Shown piece after piece: positions 30,803 to 39,146 of a stretch of 64,000 nucleotides of DNA. The notes below the pieces were generated by a model. It had not been told where the DNA came from, ran no database searches, and was given only the letters and a program-made list of their open reading frames with translations. Both the position numbers and the translations under genes were made by a program. The stretch lies in NCBI RefSeq assembly GCF_027105055.1, contig NZ_CP114264.1, positions 434,001 to 498,000 of the forward strand, read 5' to 3'. Within the stretch, counting starts at the first letter, position 1. Each line of letters opens with the position of its first letter. The stretch comes from Acinetobacter sp. TR3 (lineage in GTDB: Bacteria > Pseudomonadota > Gammaproteobacteria > Pseudomonadales > Moraxellaceae).

Positions 30803-32863
30803 ATGGTTCACGTTGATTACGATAGCACATGGGTCATCGTTTCCATTTTGGTTGCAGTAGCGACTTGTTATGCTGCAGTTTCAATGGAAGAACTCGTTTT
30901 TAAAGCTGCTTATAAAAAGTTTGAGAAAAGCATTTTAGTAACGAGTGGGTTGACTTTAGGCTTGGCAATATGGGCAATGCATTTTATTGGAATGCTTGCG
31001 AGCCATTTACCTGAAGGCTATCATTTTGATATTAGTTTGACTGTGCTTTCATATTTGATAGGCGCAACTGCTTCGGTATTTGCTGTTTGGCTAACGACTA
31101 GACCTACTTTACCTATGCCACGTCTGATTTTAGGTGCATTATTCTTAGGGCTAGGGATATCTGGAATGCATTACACGGGGATGTTGGCGCTTTCAGTTGA
31201 GCACCATCAATTGAGATATGATCCATTACTCGTGATTTGTTCAGTACTCATCGCTGTATGTGGTTCTGGTTTGAGCTGTTTATTTGTTTTTAAATATAAA
31301 ACCGCTGTTAAATATAAAACTGCATTAAAGGCTGTCGTTGCAATATTGATGGCTTTTAGTATTGTAGGTATGCATTACACGGGTATGGCAGCCACTTATT
31401 TTGATACAGGATTTGTGGAAGCACTTGGTTCAGCACAAACAGAGCAAGCCGTTTTATTATTTACCATTATTTTTATTACCAGTTTAGTGTTTGTCGCTGG
31501 TTTTGCTGTCGCAGTTTTAGAAGCCCGATTAGAAGAGCGTAATCAACAATTAGTTAGAATAAATAAAGAATTAGCAACTCAGTCACTACATGATTCATTA
31601 ACAAAGTTGCCGAATCGATTATATTTGACAGATTATGCAGAAGTAATCTTCAGCCATCATCGTTTACGAGAAGAAAAAGCAGCATTTTTATATGTAGATT
31701 TAGATCGCTTTAAATCGGTAAATGATGCTTTTGGACACCATATTGGTGATCAACTTTTAATTCAAATGGCTAATCGGTTACATGAAAAATTAAGTTCAAG
31801 CCATAAGCTATTTCGTATTGGTGGTGATGAGTTTGTACTGGTCTCTGAAAACACTGATCTTAATGAAGCGATGTTACTGGCAGAAGAAGTTCTGCATTTT
31901 ATTCAAGAAGCATATCTGATCGCGACAAAAGAAATTAATATTTCTGCAAGTTTGGGAATCGCGATGTATCCTGAGCACGGTACGAATGTTCAGGACTTAT
32001 TAATTAATGCAGATGTAGCAATGTTGGCCTCTAAAGAACAGGGGCGGAATACGTTTACGGTTTTCCATTCCGTTACAGATCAGCAAGATGTCCGTAGTCA
32101 ATCCAAATTAATTAATGATTTGTATAAAGCGGTAGATGAGCAGCAATTTGTTTTATTTTATCAGCCTAAATTCACTGCGAATTATCAAGTTTGTGGTGTT
32201 GAAGCGCTCATTCGCTGGAAGCATCCAAGCTTAGGTTTGTTGACTCCTCAAATGTTTATTGAAGGTGCTGAAAAAACAGGGTTAATTATTCCAATGGGCT
32301 ATTGGGCATTGGAGCAAGCTTGTCAGCAGATTCAAAAATGGGAACGAAGTAATAGTCCTTTTTATCCAATTGCCGTCAACTTATCTGCATTACAATTTGA
32401 AAATAAAAAACTTTTTAACGTATTAGAACAGCTCTTAGAACAATATCAAATTCAGCCCCACAATCTTATTTTAGAAATCACTGAATCAACAGCAATGCAT
32501 CATATTGATTCAAGTATTCGCACTTTAGAACGCTTGCGTAAGTTAGGAATTCGGATCGCCATTGATGATTTTGGAACTGGCTATTCAAGCTTTTTATATT
32601 TAAAAGATCTGCCTGTTGATGAACTTAAAATTGATCGCGGTTTTCTCATAGATTTACAACCAAATTCGAAAGAAGAAGCAATTCTAGAAAGTATAATTCA
32701 CCTTGCCGCTAGGTTAGGCTTAATCGTCACAGCTGAAGGTGTAGAAACACAGCAACAAGCTGATATTTTGACTAATTTAGGATGTAATCAATTGCAAGGT
32801 TATTTATTGGGTATACCTGTAAATGTTGAAAATTTAGTGTTGAATCGTCACAACTTTGCTTAA
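30803..32863 (+). CDS. MHYT-GGDEF-EAL cyclic-di-GMP signalling membrane protein
   Basis: 686 residues. The N-terminal seven-helix MHYT sensor (about 1-245) carries three repeats of the signature, MHFIGM, MHYTGM and MHYTGM, proposed to bind copper and sense oxygen, CO or NO. A coiled helix (EARLEERNQQLVRINKEL) leads to a GGDEF domain with an intact GGDEF site (FRIGGDEFVLV), a diguanylate cyclase. An EAL domain follows with EALIRW, NLSALQF, EITES and DDFGTGYSS, all intact for phosphodiesterase activity. Both outputs look catalytically competent, so the balance probably depends on the MHYT signal. It stands alone, after a possible small ORF. Confidence 0.93.
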   Translation: MVHVDYDSTWVIVSILVAVATCYAAVSMEELVFKAAYKKFEKSILVTSGLTLGLAIWAMHFIGMLASHLPEGYHFDISLTVLSYLIGATASVFAVWLTTRPTLPMPRLILGALFLGLGISGMHYTGMLALSVEHHQLRYDPLLVICSVLIAVCGSGLSCLFVFKYKTAVKYKTALKAVVAILMAFSIVGMHYTGMAATYFDTGFVEALGSAQTEQAVLLFTIIFITSLVFVAGFAVAVLEARLEERNQQLVRINKELATQSLHDSLTKLPNRLYLTDYAEVIFSHHRLREEKAAFLYVDLDRFKSVNDAFGHHIGDQLLIQMANRLHEKLSSSHKLFRIGGDEFVLVSENTDLNEAMLLAEEVLHFIQEAYLIATKEINISASLGIAMYPEHGTNVQDLLINADVAMLASKEQGRNTFTVFHSVTDQQDVRSQSKLINDLYKAVDEQQFVLFYQPKFTANYQVCGVEALIRWKHPSLGLLTPQMFIEGAEKTGLIIPMGYWALEQACQQIQKWERSNSPFYPIAVNLSALQFENKKLFNVLEQLLEQYQIQPHNLILEITESTAMHHIDSSIRTLERLRKLGIRIAIDDFGTGYSSFLYLKDLPVDELKIDRGFLIDLQPNSKEEAILESIIHLAARLGLIVTAEGVETQQQADILTNLGCNQLQGYLLGIPVNVENLVLNRHNFA

Positions 32864-32906
32864 TTTATTTTGACTTTACGATATCTATATCATCTATTCA
32901 CGAAAA

Positions 32907-32949
32907 AGGCTGCTCATATCTTTTCAAGTAAAAGAGATTCACAGCCTTG
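32907..32949. terminator. Convergent hairpin after the GGDEF/EAL gene
   Basis: AAGGCTG and CAGCCTT flank a 29-base interior between two convergent genes. It probably serves both strands, but the stem is short. Confidence 0.5.
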
Positions 32950-32972
32950 ATTATTTTAGCAATTATAAGCAG

Positions 32973-34121
32973 TTAATTTGAGCGCTGTTGCAACCATGCG
33001 CTAACTACAGGCCAAACTGCTTGTGGTGCTTGGCTACCTGAAACCAAACCCATATGACCACCGGGAACGATTTCAAAGGTTTTATCTTGGCTACTGATCA
33101 AATCCATTAATGGTCGTACAGCTTCTGCAGTCACAATAATGTCAGTATCCCCACCAACCGCAAGTACTGAACATTCAATATCTTTAAAATCAGCAGTTTG
33201 ATCTCCAAATTTCACGAGACCTGTCGAAAGTTCGTTATCAATCCAGAAACGTAAAATAATATCGCGCATTACACCACCAGGATAGGCGAGCATATTGTCA
33301 ACAAACGAACTTGATGTTGCGTGATTAATGACAAACTGTCGATCGTTCAAATTTTTCAGTAATTGCCAATAATTTTTAAAATTACCTACTGGATCTGTGA
33401 GCTTAAATCCAAGCGTATTTTGCCAACCATGAATATGGAAATAGCGGCTCGGAATTTGACGGATTCGAAAATTAGTATTGGTTCGTACCCATTGCGCTGG
33501 TGTGTTTAACTTTTGATAAAGCTTGCCAATATAACCTGATTGATGAGTGTTAATTGGTGATGCCAAAATCATTAGATTCTTAATATTTTTATCTTTAAAT
33601 AATGAGGTATAGCAAAGTGAGATAGCTCCACCGAGACTCCAACCATACAGTGATAGTTGTTGTTGTCCGCTATGTTCACGAATTTTGCTGATAAAGTCGG
33701 GCATAAAGATTTTGATATATGTACCGAAATTATATTTAGCTTGTTTACGGCTTGGTGTGCCCCAGTCAATCATATACACATCAAAACCTTGGCTTTGAAA
33801 GTAACGAATGAGACTACGATCAGGAAACAAATCGAACACTAAGGTATTCGCTGCTAATGGGGGAATAATAACGAGTGGTACACGGTGTTTATTTTCACCC
33901 GATTCTACATTTGCCTTGTAAAACCGTAAGCTAATAATTTCACGTTCATAAACGACTTCAAAAGGTGTTTTTCCTGACAATGCCAGTTGATGTCCCCTCA
34001 AGAAACGATCTGCCGCATTTGAAAATACTTGTGCAGCTTGCTTACCCGCACGCGTTTTTAAGATTGATTGGGCTGTTTTAGCATTAACAAAGGTATTTTT
34101 AACTTTAGGCAATTGAGTCAT
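32973..34121 (-). CDS. PhaC-like alpha/beta hydrolase with serine nucleophile
   Basis: 382 residues, similar in layout to class III/I PHA synthase catalytic domains: VPLVIIPPLAANTLVFDLFP, QGFDVYMIDWGTPS, then the nucleophile elbow SLYGWSLGG (Ser162), the acid loop AVGGDTDIIV and the base motif VPGGHMGLVSG. True PHA synthases use Cys in GxCxGG; here it is Ser, so a lipase/esterase or transferase activity is more likely than polymerisation. No phaA, phaB or phasin gene is nearby. No signal peptide is present, so it is cytoplasmic. Confidence 0.8.
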   Translation of the reverse strand: MTQLPKVKNTFVNAKTAQSILKTRAGKQAAQVFSNAADRFLRGHQLALSGKTPFEVVYEREIISLRFYKANVESGENKHRVPLVIIPPLAANTLVFDLFPDRSLIRYFQSQGFDVYMIDWGTPSRKQAKYNFGTYIKIFMPDFISKIREHSGQQQLSLYGWSLGGAISLCYTSLFKDKNIKNLMILASPINTHQSGYIGKLYQKLNTPAQWVRTNTNFRIRQIPSRYFHIHGWQNTLGFKLTDPVGNFKNYWQLLKNLNDRQFVINHATSSSFVDNMLAYPGGVMRDIILRFWIDNELSTGLVKFGDQTADFKDIECSVLAVGGDTDIIVTAEAVRPLMDLISSQDKTFEIVPGGHMGLVSGSQAPQAVWPVVSAWLQQRSN

Positions 34122-34312
34122 CGTGCAAGAACTCTATGGTTACAACTGTGTAGCCGCATATTAGAAGAAAAATTCTCTAAGCTCAGTGACTCATTTGCTT
34201 AACTTGTATTCCAAAATGATCAACTTGAGACAATATTCTGTAATTTACACGATTGAATTTTAAAGTTTTGGAAAAAGAGACAGCAGGTAAACTGATTTAA
34301 TCGAGGTGTTGG

Positions 34313-34348
34313 ATATATGAAATTGCATATATATGAAAATTCATATAT
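34313..34348 (+). promoter_or_regulatory. Putative ArsR operator upstream of arsC
   Basis: Two overlapping inverted repeats: ATATATG-N6-CATATAT at 34313-34332 and ATATATGAA-N2-TTCATATAT at 34329-34348, directly ahead of arsC. A related ATATATGG...CATATTCATAT sequence precedes arsR. Repetition of the same motif before both genes suggests the local ArsR binds here. Confidence 0.55.
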
Positions 34349-34381
34349 AAAGAATTTAAAAATTAATTAGGTCTTAATTCG

Positions 34382-34816
34382 ATGGCAATTTCATTAGATG
34401 TGACGATATATCACAATCCAGCATGTGGAACTTCACGTAACACATTGGCTTTGATTCGTAATACAGGAATTGAGCCAAATGTTATTGAATATTTGAAGAC
34501 TCCTCCGACTCGTAGCGAGTTAATTCAGCTTATTCAAGATGCCAATTTAACGGTTAGAGCAGCGATTCGTAAAAATGTAGATCCTTATCGTGATCTAGAA
34601 CTGGATCGTGAAGATTGGACGGATGAGCAACTAACCAGTTTTATGCTTGAGCATCCTATTTTGATTAATCGACTATTTGTGGTGACGGCGTTAGGAACTC
34701 GCTTGAGTCGTCCATCCGAAGCTGTCTTAGATATTTTGCCATTGGCACAGAAGGGTGCTTTTACTAAAGAGGATGGTGAGCAGGTGATTGATGAAAATGG
34801 GCAACGCGTAAATTAA
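34382..34816 (+). CDS. arsC: Glutaredoxin-coupled arsenate reductase
   Basis: 144 residues of the E. coli R773 ArsC type. The active-site cysteine is in IYHNPACGTSRNTL (Cys about 15), with the downstream Arg triad residues in NRLFVVTALGTRLSRPSEAVLDIL. It reduces arsenate to arsenite using glutathione and glutaredoxin so that Acr3 can export it. It starts 34 bases after the putative operator and is first in arsC-arsR-(arsC2 remnant)-acr3-(arsH remnant). Confidence 0.93.
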   Translation: MAISLDVTIYHNPACGTSRNTLALIRNTGIEPNVIEYLKTPPTRSELIQLIQDANLTVRAAIRKNVDPYRDLELDREDWTDEQLTSFMLEHPILINRLFVVTALGTRLSRPSEAVLDILPLAQKGAFTKEDGEQVIDENGQRVN

Positions 34817-34829
34817 AAATTTGGCTTTT

Positions 34830-34855
34830 ATATATGGAAATTTACATATTCATAT
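34830..34855 (+). promoter_or_regulatory. Second putative ArsR site, upstream of arsR
   Basis: ATATATGG and CATATTCATAT form an imperfect inverted repeat 20 bases ahead of the arsR start, resembling the site ahead of arsC. Confidence 0.4.
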
Positions 34856-34874
34856 AAGCAAATAGGAAGTGAAG

Positions 34875-35195
34875 ATGGATCAAGTGAATTTTTTTAAATG
34901 CTTAGCGGACGAAACACGTCTCAATATTGTCACTTTAGTTGCTGAGCATAAAGAATTATGTGTGTGTGACTTGACTGAAAAATTACAACTCAGTCAACCA
35001 AAGATCTCTAGACATTTAGCGTTATTACGTTCATCAGGTTTATTGCAAGACAGACGACAAAGCCAGTGGGTGTATTACAGCATTCATCCAGAGTTGCCTG
35101 CTTGGTGTCATGAATTACTCAATCTCTTGGTACGTGAACAAACTTCCGCAAGTAACCAATCTCAGTCTCTCCAAATTAAAAGTTATTGTGAGTAA
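34875..35195 (+). CDS. arsR: ArsR family arsenic-responsive repressor
   Basis: 106 residues. A winged helix-turn-helix with DETRLNIVTLVAEHKELCVCDLTEKL; the CVC pair at the start of the recognition region is the classical arsenite-binding site of R773-type ArsR. Recognition helix LSQPKISRHLALLRSSGLL is followed by the wing DRRQSQWVYYSI. Without arsenite it should repress the operon. An in-frame GTG lies at 34869, but the ATG at 34875 has AGGAAG five bases upstream. Confidence 0.93.
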   Translation: MDQVNFFKCLADETRLNIVTLVAEHKELCVCDLTEKLQLSQPKISRHLALLRSSGLLQDRRQSQWVYYSIHPELPAWCHELLNLLVREQTSASNQSQSLQIKSYCE

Positions 35196-35201
35196 TACCG
35201 C

Positions 35202-35320
35202 ATGAAATTTATTTTCCTATCTACTGCGAATAGCTGTCGCAGCATTTTGTCCGAAGTACTTTTTATATGTCTCGTCCTGAATTGATTGCTGCAATCAATC
35301 ACATCTCAGATATTGAATGA
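35202..35320 (+). pseudogene. Remnant of a second arsenate reductase gene (LMW-phosphatase type)
   Basis: The first 21 codons read MKFIFLSTANSCRSILSEVL, matching the start of thioredoxin-type/LMW-phosphatase ArsC (usual MKFLFLCTANSCRSILSEA), then stop soon after. A second frame ends [16 protein letters not shown] before a stop at 35320, plausibly the old C-terminus. The roughly 100 residues between are missing, and the catalytic Cys is Ser. It lies exactly where this gene sits in arsR-arsC-acr3 operons. N-terminal identity is clear; the C-terminal match is inference. Confidence 0.7.
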
Positions 35321-35327
35321 GAACATC

Positions 35328-36368
35328 ATGGCTCAACAAAAATTATCCTTTTTAGATCGTAACTTAACCCTATGGATTTTTATTGCCATGGGGATGGGAA
35401 TTGCGATCGGTGTGTTTTTACCTCAAGCTTCTGTTGCTTTAGACAAAATGAGTGTGGATTCCGTCAATATTCCAATTGCGATGGGTTTGATTTTGATGAT
35501 GTATCCTCCCTTAGCAAAGGTTGATTACGCGGCGTTGCCTGAAGTATTTAAAGATAAAAAAACCTTAACTTTATCTTTGGTTCAAAACTGGATTATTGCG
35601 CCTATTTTGATGTTTGGATTAGCGATTATTTTTCTACACAGCTACCCAGAATATATGACGGGCTTAATTTTGATTGGCTTAGCACGCTGTATTGCGATGG
35701 TTTTGGTGTGGAATGGCTTAGCCTGTGGTGATAATCAATATGTTGCGGCATTGGTGGCTTTTAACAGTATTTTCCAGATTTTATTATTTAGTAGTTATGC
35801 TTGGCTATTCCTCACTTTCTTGCCACCTTACTTTGGTATTGCAGGACAAGTCATCCATGTAGATTTTTGGACGATTACCGATGCGGTGCTGGTTTACTTG
35901 GGCATTCCTTTTTTTCTTGGTTTCATGACGCGATTGACTTTAGTCAAAGCCAGAGGTCTCGCTTGGTATCAAGATGTCTTTTTGCCGAAGATCAGTCCTT
36001 TAAGTTTGTTGGCATTACTGTTTACGATCGTTGCGATGTTTAGCCTAAAAGGTGCTGATGTCGTGAGCTTGCCTTTCGATGTGATTCGTATAGCAATTCC
36101 CTTGACCATCTACTTTATTGTGATGTTCTTCATCAGCTTCTTTATGAGTAAATGGATGGGCAATGATTACCCTAAAACCACCGCAATTTCGTTTACCGCT
36201 GCGGGGAATAACTTTGAATTGGCATTGGCTGTCGCAATTGCGACCTTTGGTTTAGCTTCACCTGTGGCATTTACCACTGTGATTGGCCCATTGGTTGAAG
36301 TGCCTGTGCTGATTGCTTTAGTCAGTGTGTCTTTATGGCTCAGAAAAAAGTATTTTAAATCGGTGTAA
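35328..36368 (+). CDS. acr3: Acr3-type arsenite efflux permease
   Basis: 346 residues with ten hydrophobic helices. The family motif around the essential cysteine is [20 protein letters not shown]; the C-terminal half has [19 protein letters not shown], also conserved. Acr3 (sometimes called arsB) exports arsenite driven by the proton motive force. The frame opens at 35286, but the ATG at 35328 ([18 protein letters not shown]) is the usual start and has GAATGAG upstream. It is complete and the only exporter in this operon. Confidence 0.94.
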   Translation: MAQQKLSFLDRNLTLWIFIAMGMGIAIGVFLPQASVALDKMSVDSVNIPIAMGLILMMYPPLAKVDYAALPEVFKDKKTLTLSLVQNWIIAPILMFGLAIIFLHSYPEYMTGLILIGLARCIAMVLVWNGLACGDNQYVAALVAFNSIFQILLFSSYAWLFLTFLPPYFGIAGQVIHVDFWTITDAVLVYLGIPFFLGFMTRLTLVKARGLAWYQDVFLPKISPLSLLALLFTIVAMFSLKGADVVSLPFDVIRIAIPLTIYFIVMFFISFFMSKWMGNDYPKTTAISFTAAGNNFELALAVAIATFGLASPVAFTTVIGPLVEVPVLIALVSVSLWLRKKYFKSV

Positions 36369-36373
36369 TTGTG

Positions 36374-36634
36374 ATGGCTCTTCCAAATGTAGATATGAAT
36401 TTGCTTGATCAACCCACTTTAGAAAAATTACAAGCGCAAGCCTTGAATCATGCACCACGTATTTTATTGTTGTATGGTTCGAATCGTGAACGTTCGTATA
36501 GTCGTTTAGCCGTGATGGAAGCAGGGCGCATCTTGGAGCATTTTGGGGCGGAAGTAAAAATCTTTCATTCTAAGCGTTATCGGAATGTGTCAATCAATGC
36601 AATTTATAATGTTTATCCATTATGTGGTGATTAA
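36374..36634 (+). pseudogene. arsH: arsH, 3'-truncated
   Basis: The first 66 or so codons are a clean match to ArsH, an NADPH-dependent FMN reductase that oxidises trivalent organoarsenicals: [20 protein letters not shown] contains the FMN phosphate loop [10 protein letters not shown]. After EVKIFH the sequence diverges into 19-20 unrelated codons and stops, where about 165 residues are expected. The start ATG at 36374 lies 3 bases after an in-frame GTG and 6 bases after acr3. The product, if made, lacks most of the flavodoxin fold and is not expected to work. Confidence 0.85.
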
Positions 36635-36664
36635 AAAATAGCCTCATCATGAGGCTATTTTTTC
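36633..36664 (+). terminator. Terminator at the end of the ars operon
   Basis: AAAAAATAGCCTCAT and ATGAGGCTATTTTTT form a nearly perfect stem with a short CATC-type loop, followed by C. It overlaps the end of the truncated arsH frame and can act on both strands. Confidence 0.85.
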
Positions 36665-36666
36665 AT

Positions 36667-36692
36667 TAAAGTCCATCGTTTAACGATGGACT
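36667..36692 (-). terminator. Hairpin at the 3' end of the TonB receptor gene
   Basis: AAGTCCATCGTT and AACGATGGACTT form a 12-bp stem with almost no loop. On the minus strand it lies 10 bases after the receptor stop codon. Confidence 0.65.
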
Positions 36693-36701
36693 TCTTAGGT
36701 C

Positions 36702-38993
36702 TTAGTATTTGAAGTTAATTGATAATACTGCGCTGCGACCTTCCGCTTCAGTTGCGTAGTGTGATGTATAAGCTTTAGTGAAATAACGTTTATCAGATAA
36801 GTTGTTTACATTAAGCTGTAAATCAACATTTTTATTTACGTTATAACGCGCCATTGCATCATAGCGAACATAACCTGGAACCCACTTGGTATTTGCTGCA
36901 TCACCATAGACCTTATCCATTGCAACAGCACCAGCACCTAAAGTCAAAACAGGTAAAACTTGATATGTCGTCCAAAGCGTAGCACTATTTTTTGCTACGT
37001 TTTGAATTTGGTTACCATTCGTTGGACTTGGTACGTATTTACCGCTTGTATCCTTAACAAAACCTGCATCTACGATTTCACTATCTAAATAGGTATAACC
37101 AGCTGACACTGCCCATTTTTCAGTAATGTTGCCGTTTACACCAAGCTCAATACCATCAACACGTGTTTTTCCAATATTTCTTGTGAAACCATCGGTATCT
37201 AATGCACGTGTATTTTCTTTTTCAGTACGGAAAATTGCAGCTGTGAGGTTTAATTTTTCATTAAGAACATCCCATTTTGTTCCTAATTCATATGTCTTAA
37301 CTTCTTCAGGTTTCAAATTGTTGATAGCGCGAGATTGTTCATCAGTCGTATTTCGGCCAGGTACACTAATCCCTTCTGAACCATCACCAGCATCAACACC
37401 TACAGGGTTTGCTGATGTTGCATAGCTAATGTAAATTGCCCCATTTTCAACTGGTTTAAATGTAAGCCCAGCTTGATAATTAAAGAAATCATTGCTAGAG
37501 CTGTATTTTGTTCCTGCCTTGATTAGAGTTGCACCTGATCCTGAATCTTTATTATATTGCACATCAGTTTCAAATTTGTCCCAACGAACACCAAGATCAA
37601 GTAACCATTGTGGTGTAATCGTAATGTTATCTAGAACATAAACTGATTGGGTTTTCGATGTGATATTTGTCACATTAGGATTTGCTTTTATATTTCCTAG
37701 CCATGCATTTCCTGAATTAGGATTATCTAAGCTAGTACACCATCCGTTTGAATTTATTAATGAACAAGCATTGGTTGTGCCGCTACCACCAATTTTTGAG
37801 GTGTTCGGATCCGTTACAAGATTTGTTCCTCTATCTGATTCCTGTTTAGCGTATTCTGCACCAGTGTTGAAACTGTGCTTTAGTGAACCCGTATTAAATT
37901 TACCAGTTAAAGTGAGTTGATCTGTAAAGCTATCGGTATTAGTTAAGTTTGTATTGACTCGGCGCCAAACTTGACCATTTACAATATTACCTTGGCTATC
38001 ATCAGGTTGAGTCCATAAATAATCGTTTTTAGATTTACTGTAGACCGCCGTATTACTTAGCACTAGGTTATCAGTTAAATCATGTTCTAATTTAAAAGTA
38101 CCTATCTGGTTTTCTTGTTTTTGGAAATCACGGTCTTTCCAACCATAGTAAGTGCCTTGTTTGACATCTACTGGCTTACCAGCAGTAACTTTCTTTATTG
38201 TATCGTATTGATATGGAATGCCAGAATCTGGCTCATCATTAGTTTTGAGGTAGTAATAACCTAATGTTCCACGAGTCGCAGTGTCTAGACCAAAGGTAAT
38301 ACTTGGTGCAATACCTGCACGTTTATATTCAGCACCATCATGTTGTCCCGCTTTTTCATTTTGATGGCCCATGACCACCACACGAGCTGCGACACCACTA
38401 TTAAAATCTTTGTTTCCGTCTAAAGTGATACGTGCATAATTATCTGTACCCCCTGAGATCGAACCTTCTAAAGCATCGCCTTTTTTAGCAACCTTAGAAA
38501 TCATGTTGATACTACCGCCTGAAGTACCAGCACCACCTAGAGCAGAAGCAGAACCTTTGGTGACTTCAACTTGTTCAACAGCAAACATTTCGCGGTTTTG
38601 AGAAGTTGCGTTGCGGACACCGTCTACATACATTGAACTTTCTGAGTTATACCCGCGAATAAACGGACGGTCACCATTTGGGTTACCACCTTCACCAGCA
38701 CCTAAAGTGATCCCTGGAACTGTACGAAGTGCGTCGCTTAAAGTCGTGACTTGAGTATCCGCAATCAATTGTTTTGAAATAACTGAAACTGATTTTGGGG
38801 TATCTAAAAGAGGAGCAACGAATTTACGATTAGATGATTGGTCTACTTTTAAACCTTGTTCTTGTTGTGCTTGTGCATGAATCGTTGGGAGTTGTACTGG
38901 CTGATCTTGAGCGATGGCTGGTACTGCAATCACGGAGAGTGAAGATGCAATTGCGGAAGATACTAATTTCTTACGTGATTTGATAAAAGACAT
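36702..38993 (-). CDS. TonB-dependent siderophore receptor (Fiu/PiuA type)
   Basis: 763 residues. Signal peptide (cleavage near IAQ at residue 28), plug domain with LDTPKSVSVISKQLI, TVPGITLGAGEGGNPNGDRP and FIRGY, then KGSASALGGAGTSGGSINM, and a 22-strand barrel ending in SINFKY. The plug sequence, especially KVDQSSNRKF...LLDTPKSVSVISKQ, is closest by eye to the catecholate/dihydroxybenzoylserine receptors Fiu of E. coli and PiuA of Pseudomonas and Acinetobacter. It would import ferric catechols using TonB-ExbBD. A Fur-like sequence lies 30 bases before the start. No piuC gene is beside it. Confidence 0.9.
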   Translation of the reverse strand: MSFIKSRKKLVSSAIASSLSVIAVPAIAQDQPVQLPTIHAQAQQEQGLKVDQSSNRKFVAPLLDTPKSVSVISKQLIADTQVTTLSDALRTVPGITLGAGEGGNPNGDRPFIRGYNSESSMYVDGVRNATSQNREMFAVEQVEVTKGSASALGGAGTSGGSINMISKVAKKGDALEGSISGGTDNYARITLDGNKDFNSGVAARVVVMGHQNEKAGQHDGAEYKRAGIAPSITFGLDTATRGTLGYYYLKTNDEPDSGIPYQYDTIKKVTAGKPVDVKQGTYYGWKDRDFQKQENQIGTFKLEHDLTDNLVLSNTAVYSKSKNDYLWTQPDDSQGNIVNGQVWRRVNTNLTNTDSFTDQLTLTGKFNTGSLKHSFNTGAEYAKQESDRGTNLVTDPNTSKIGGSGTTNACSLINSNGWCTSLDNPNSGNAWLGNIKANPNVTNITSKTQSVYVLDNITITPQWLLDLGVRWDKFETDVQYNKDSGSGATLIKAGTKYSSSNDFFNYQAGLTFKPVENGAIYISYATSANPVGVDAGDGSEGISVPGRNTTDEQSRAINNLKPEEVKTYELGTKWDVLNEKLNLTAAIFRTEKENTRALDTDGFTRNIGKTRVDGIELGVNGNITEKWAVSAGYTYLDSEIVDAGFVKDTSGKYVPSPTNGNQIQNVAKNSATLWTTYQVLPVLTLGAGAVAMDKVYGDAANTKWVPGYVRYDAMARYNVNKNVDLQLNVNNLSDKRYFTKAYTSHYATEAEGRSAVLSINFKY

Positions 38994-39022
38994 AATCGTT
39001 CACTCAGATATGAGAAAAATTT

Positions 39023-39037
39023 TGAGAATAATAATGA
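39023..39037 (-). promoter_or_regulatory. Fur-like box upstream of the TonB receptor
   Basis: TGAGAATAATAATGA matches the 7-1-7 Fur core TGATAAT-N-ATTATCA at 11 of 14 positions, 30 bases upstream of the receptor ATG. Iron receptors of this type are normally Fur-repressed. Confidence 0.5.
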
Positions 39038-39146
39038 TTCTTAATCCCGAATTCAATTGATAAGTCAACTATTTGTCGGATAGGAGGTAAAAGAAGAGAG
39101 AACTTAGGTCTAGGCCTTATGTACAAATAAGTTGTCGTCGTACATA

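Noticed and set aside
35801..36043. ORF within acr3 in another frame
   Set aside because: It overlaps a complete, conserved permease and has no motif.
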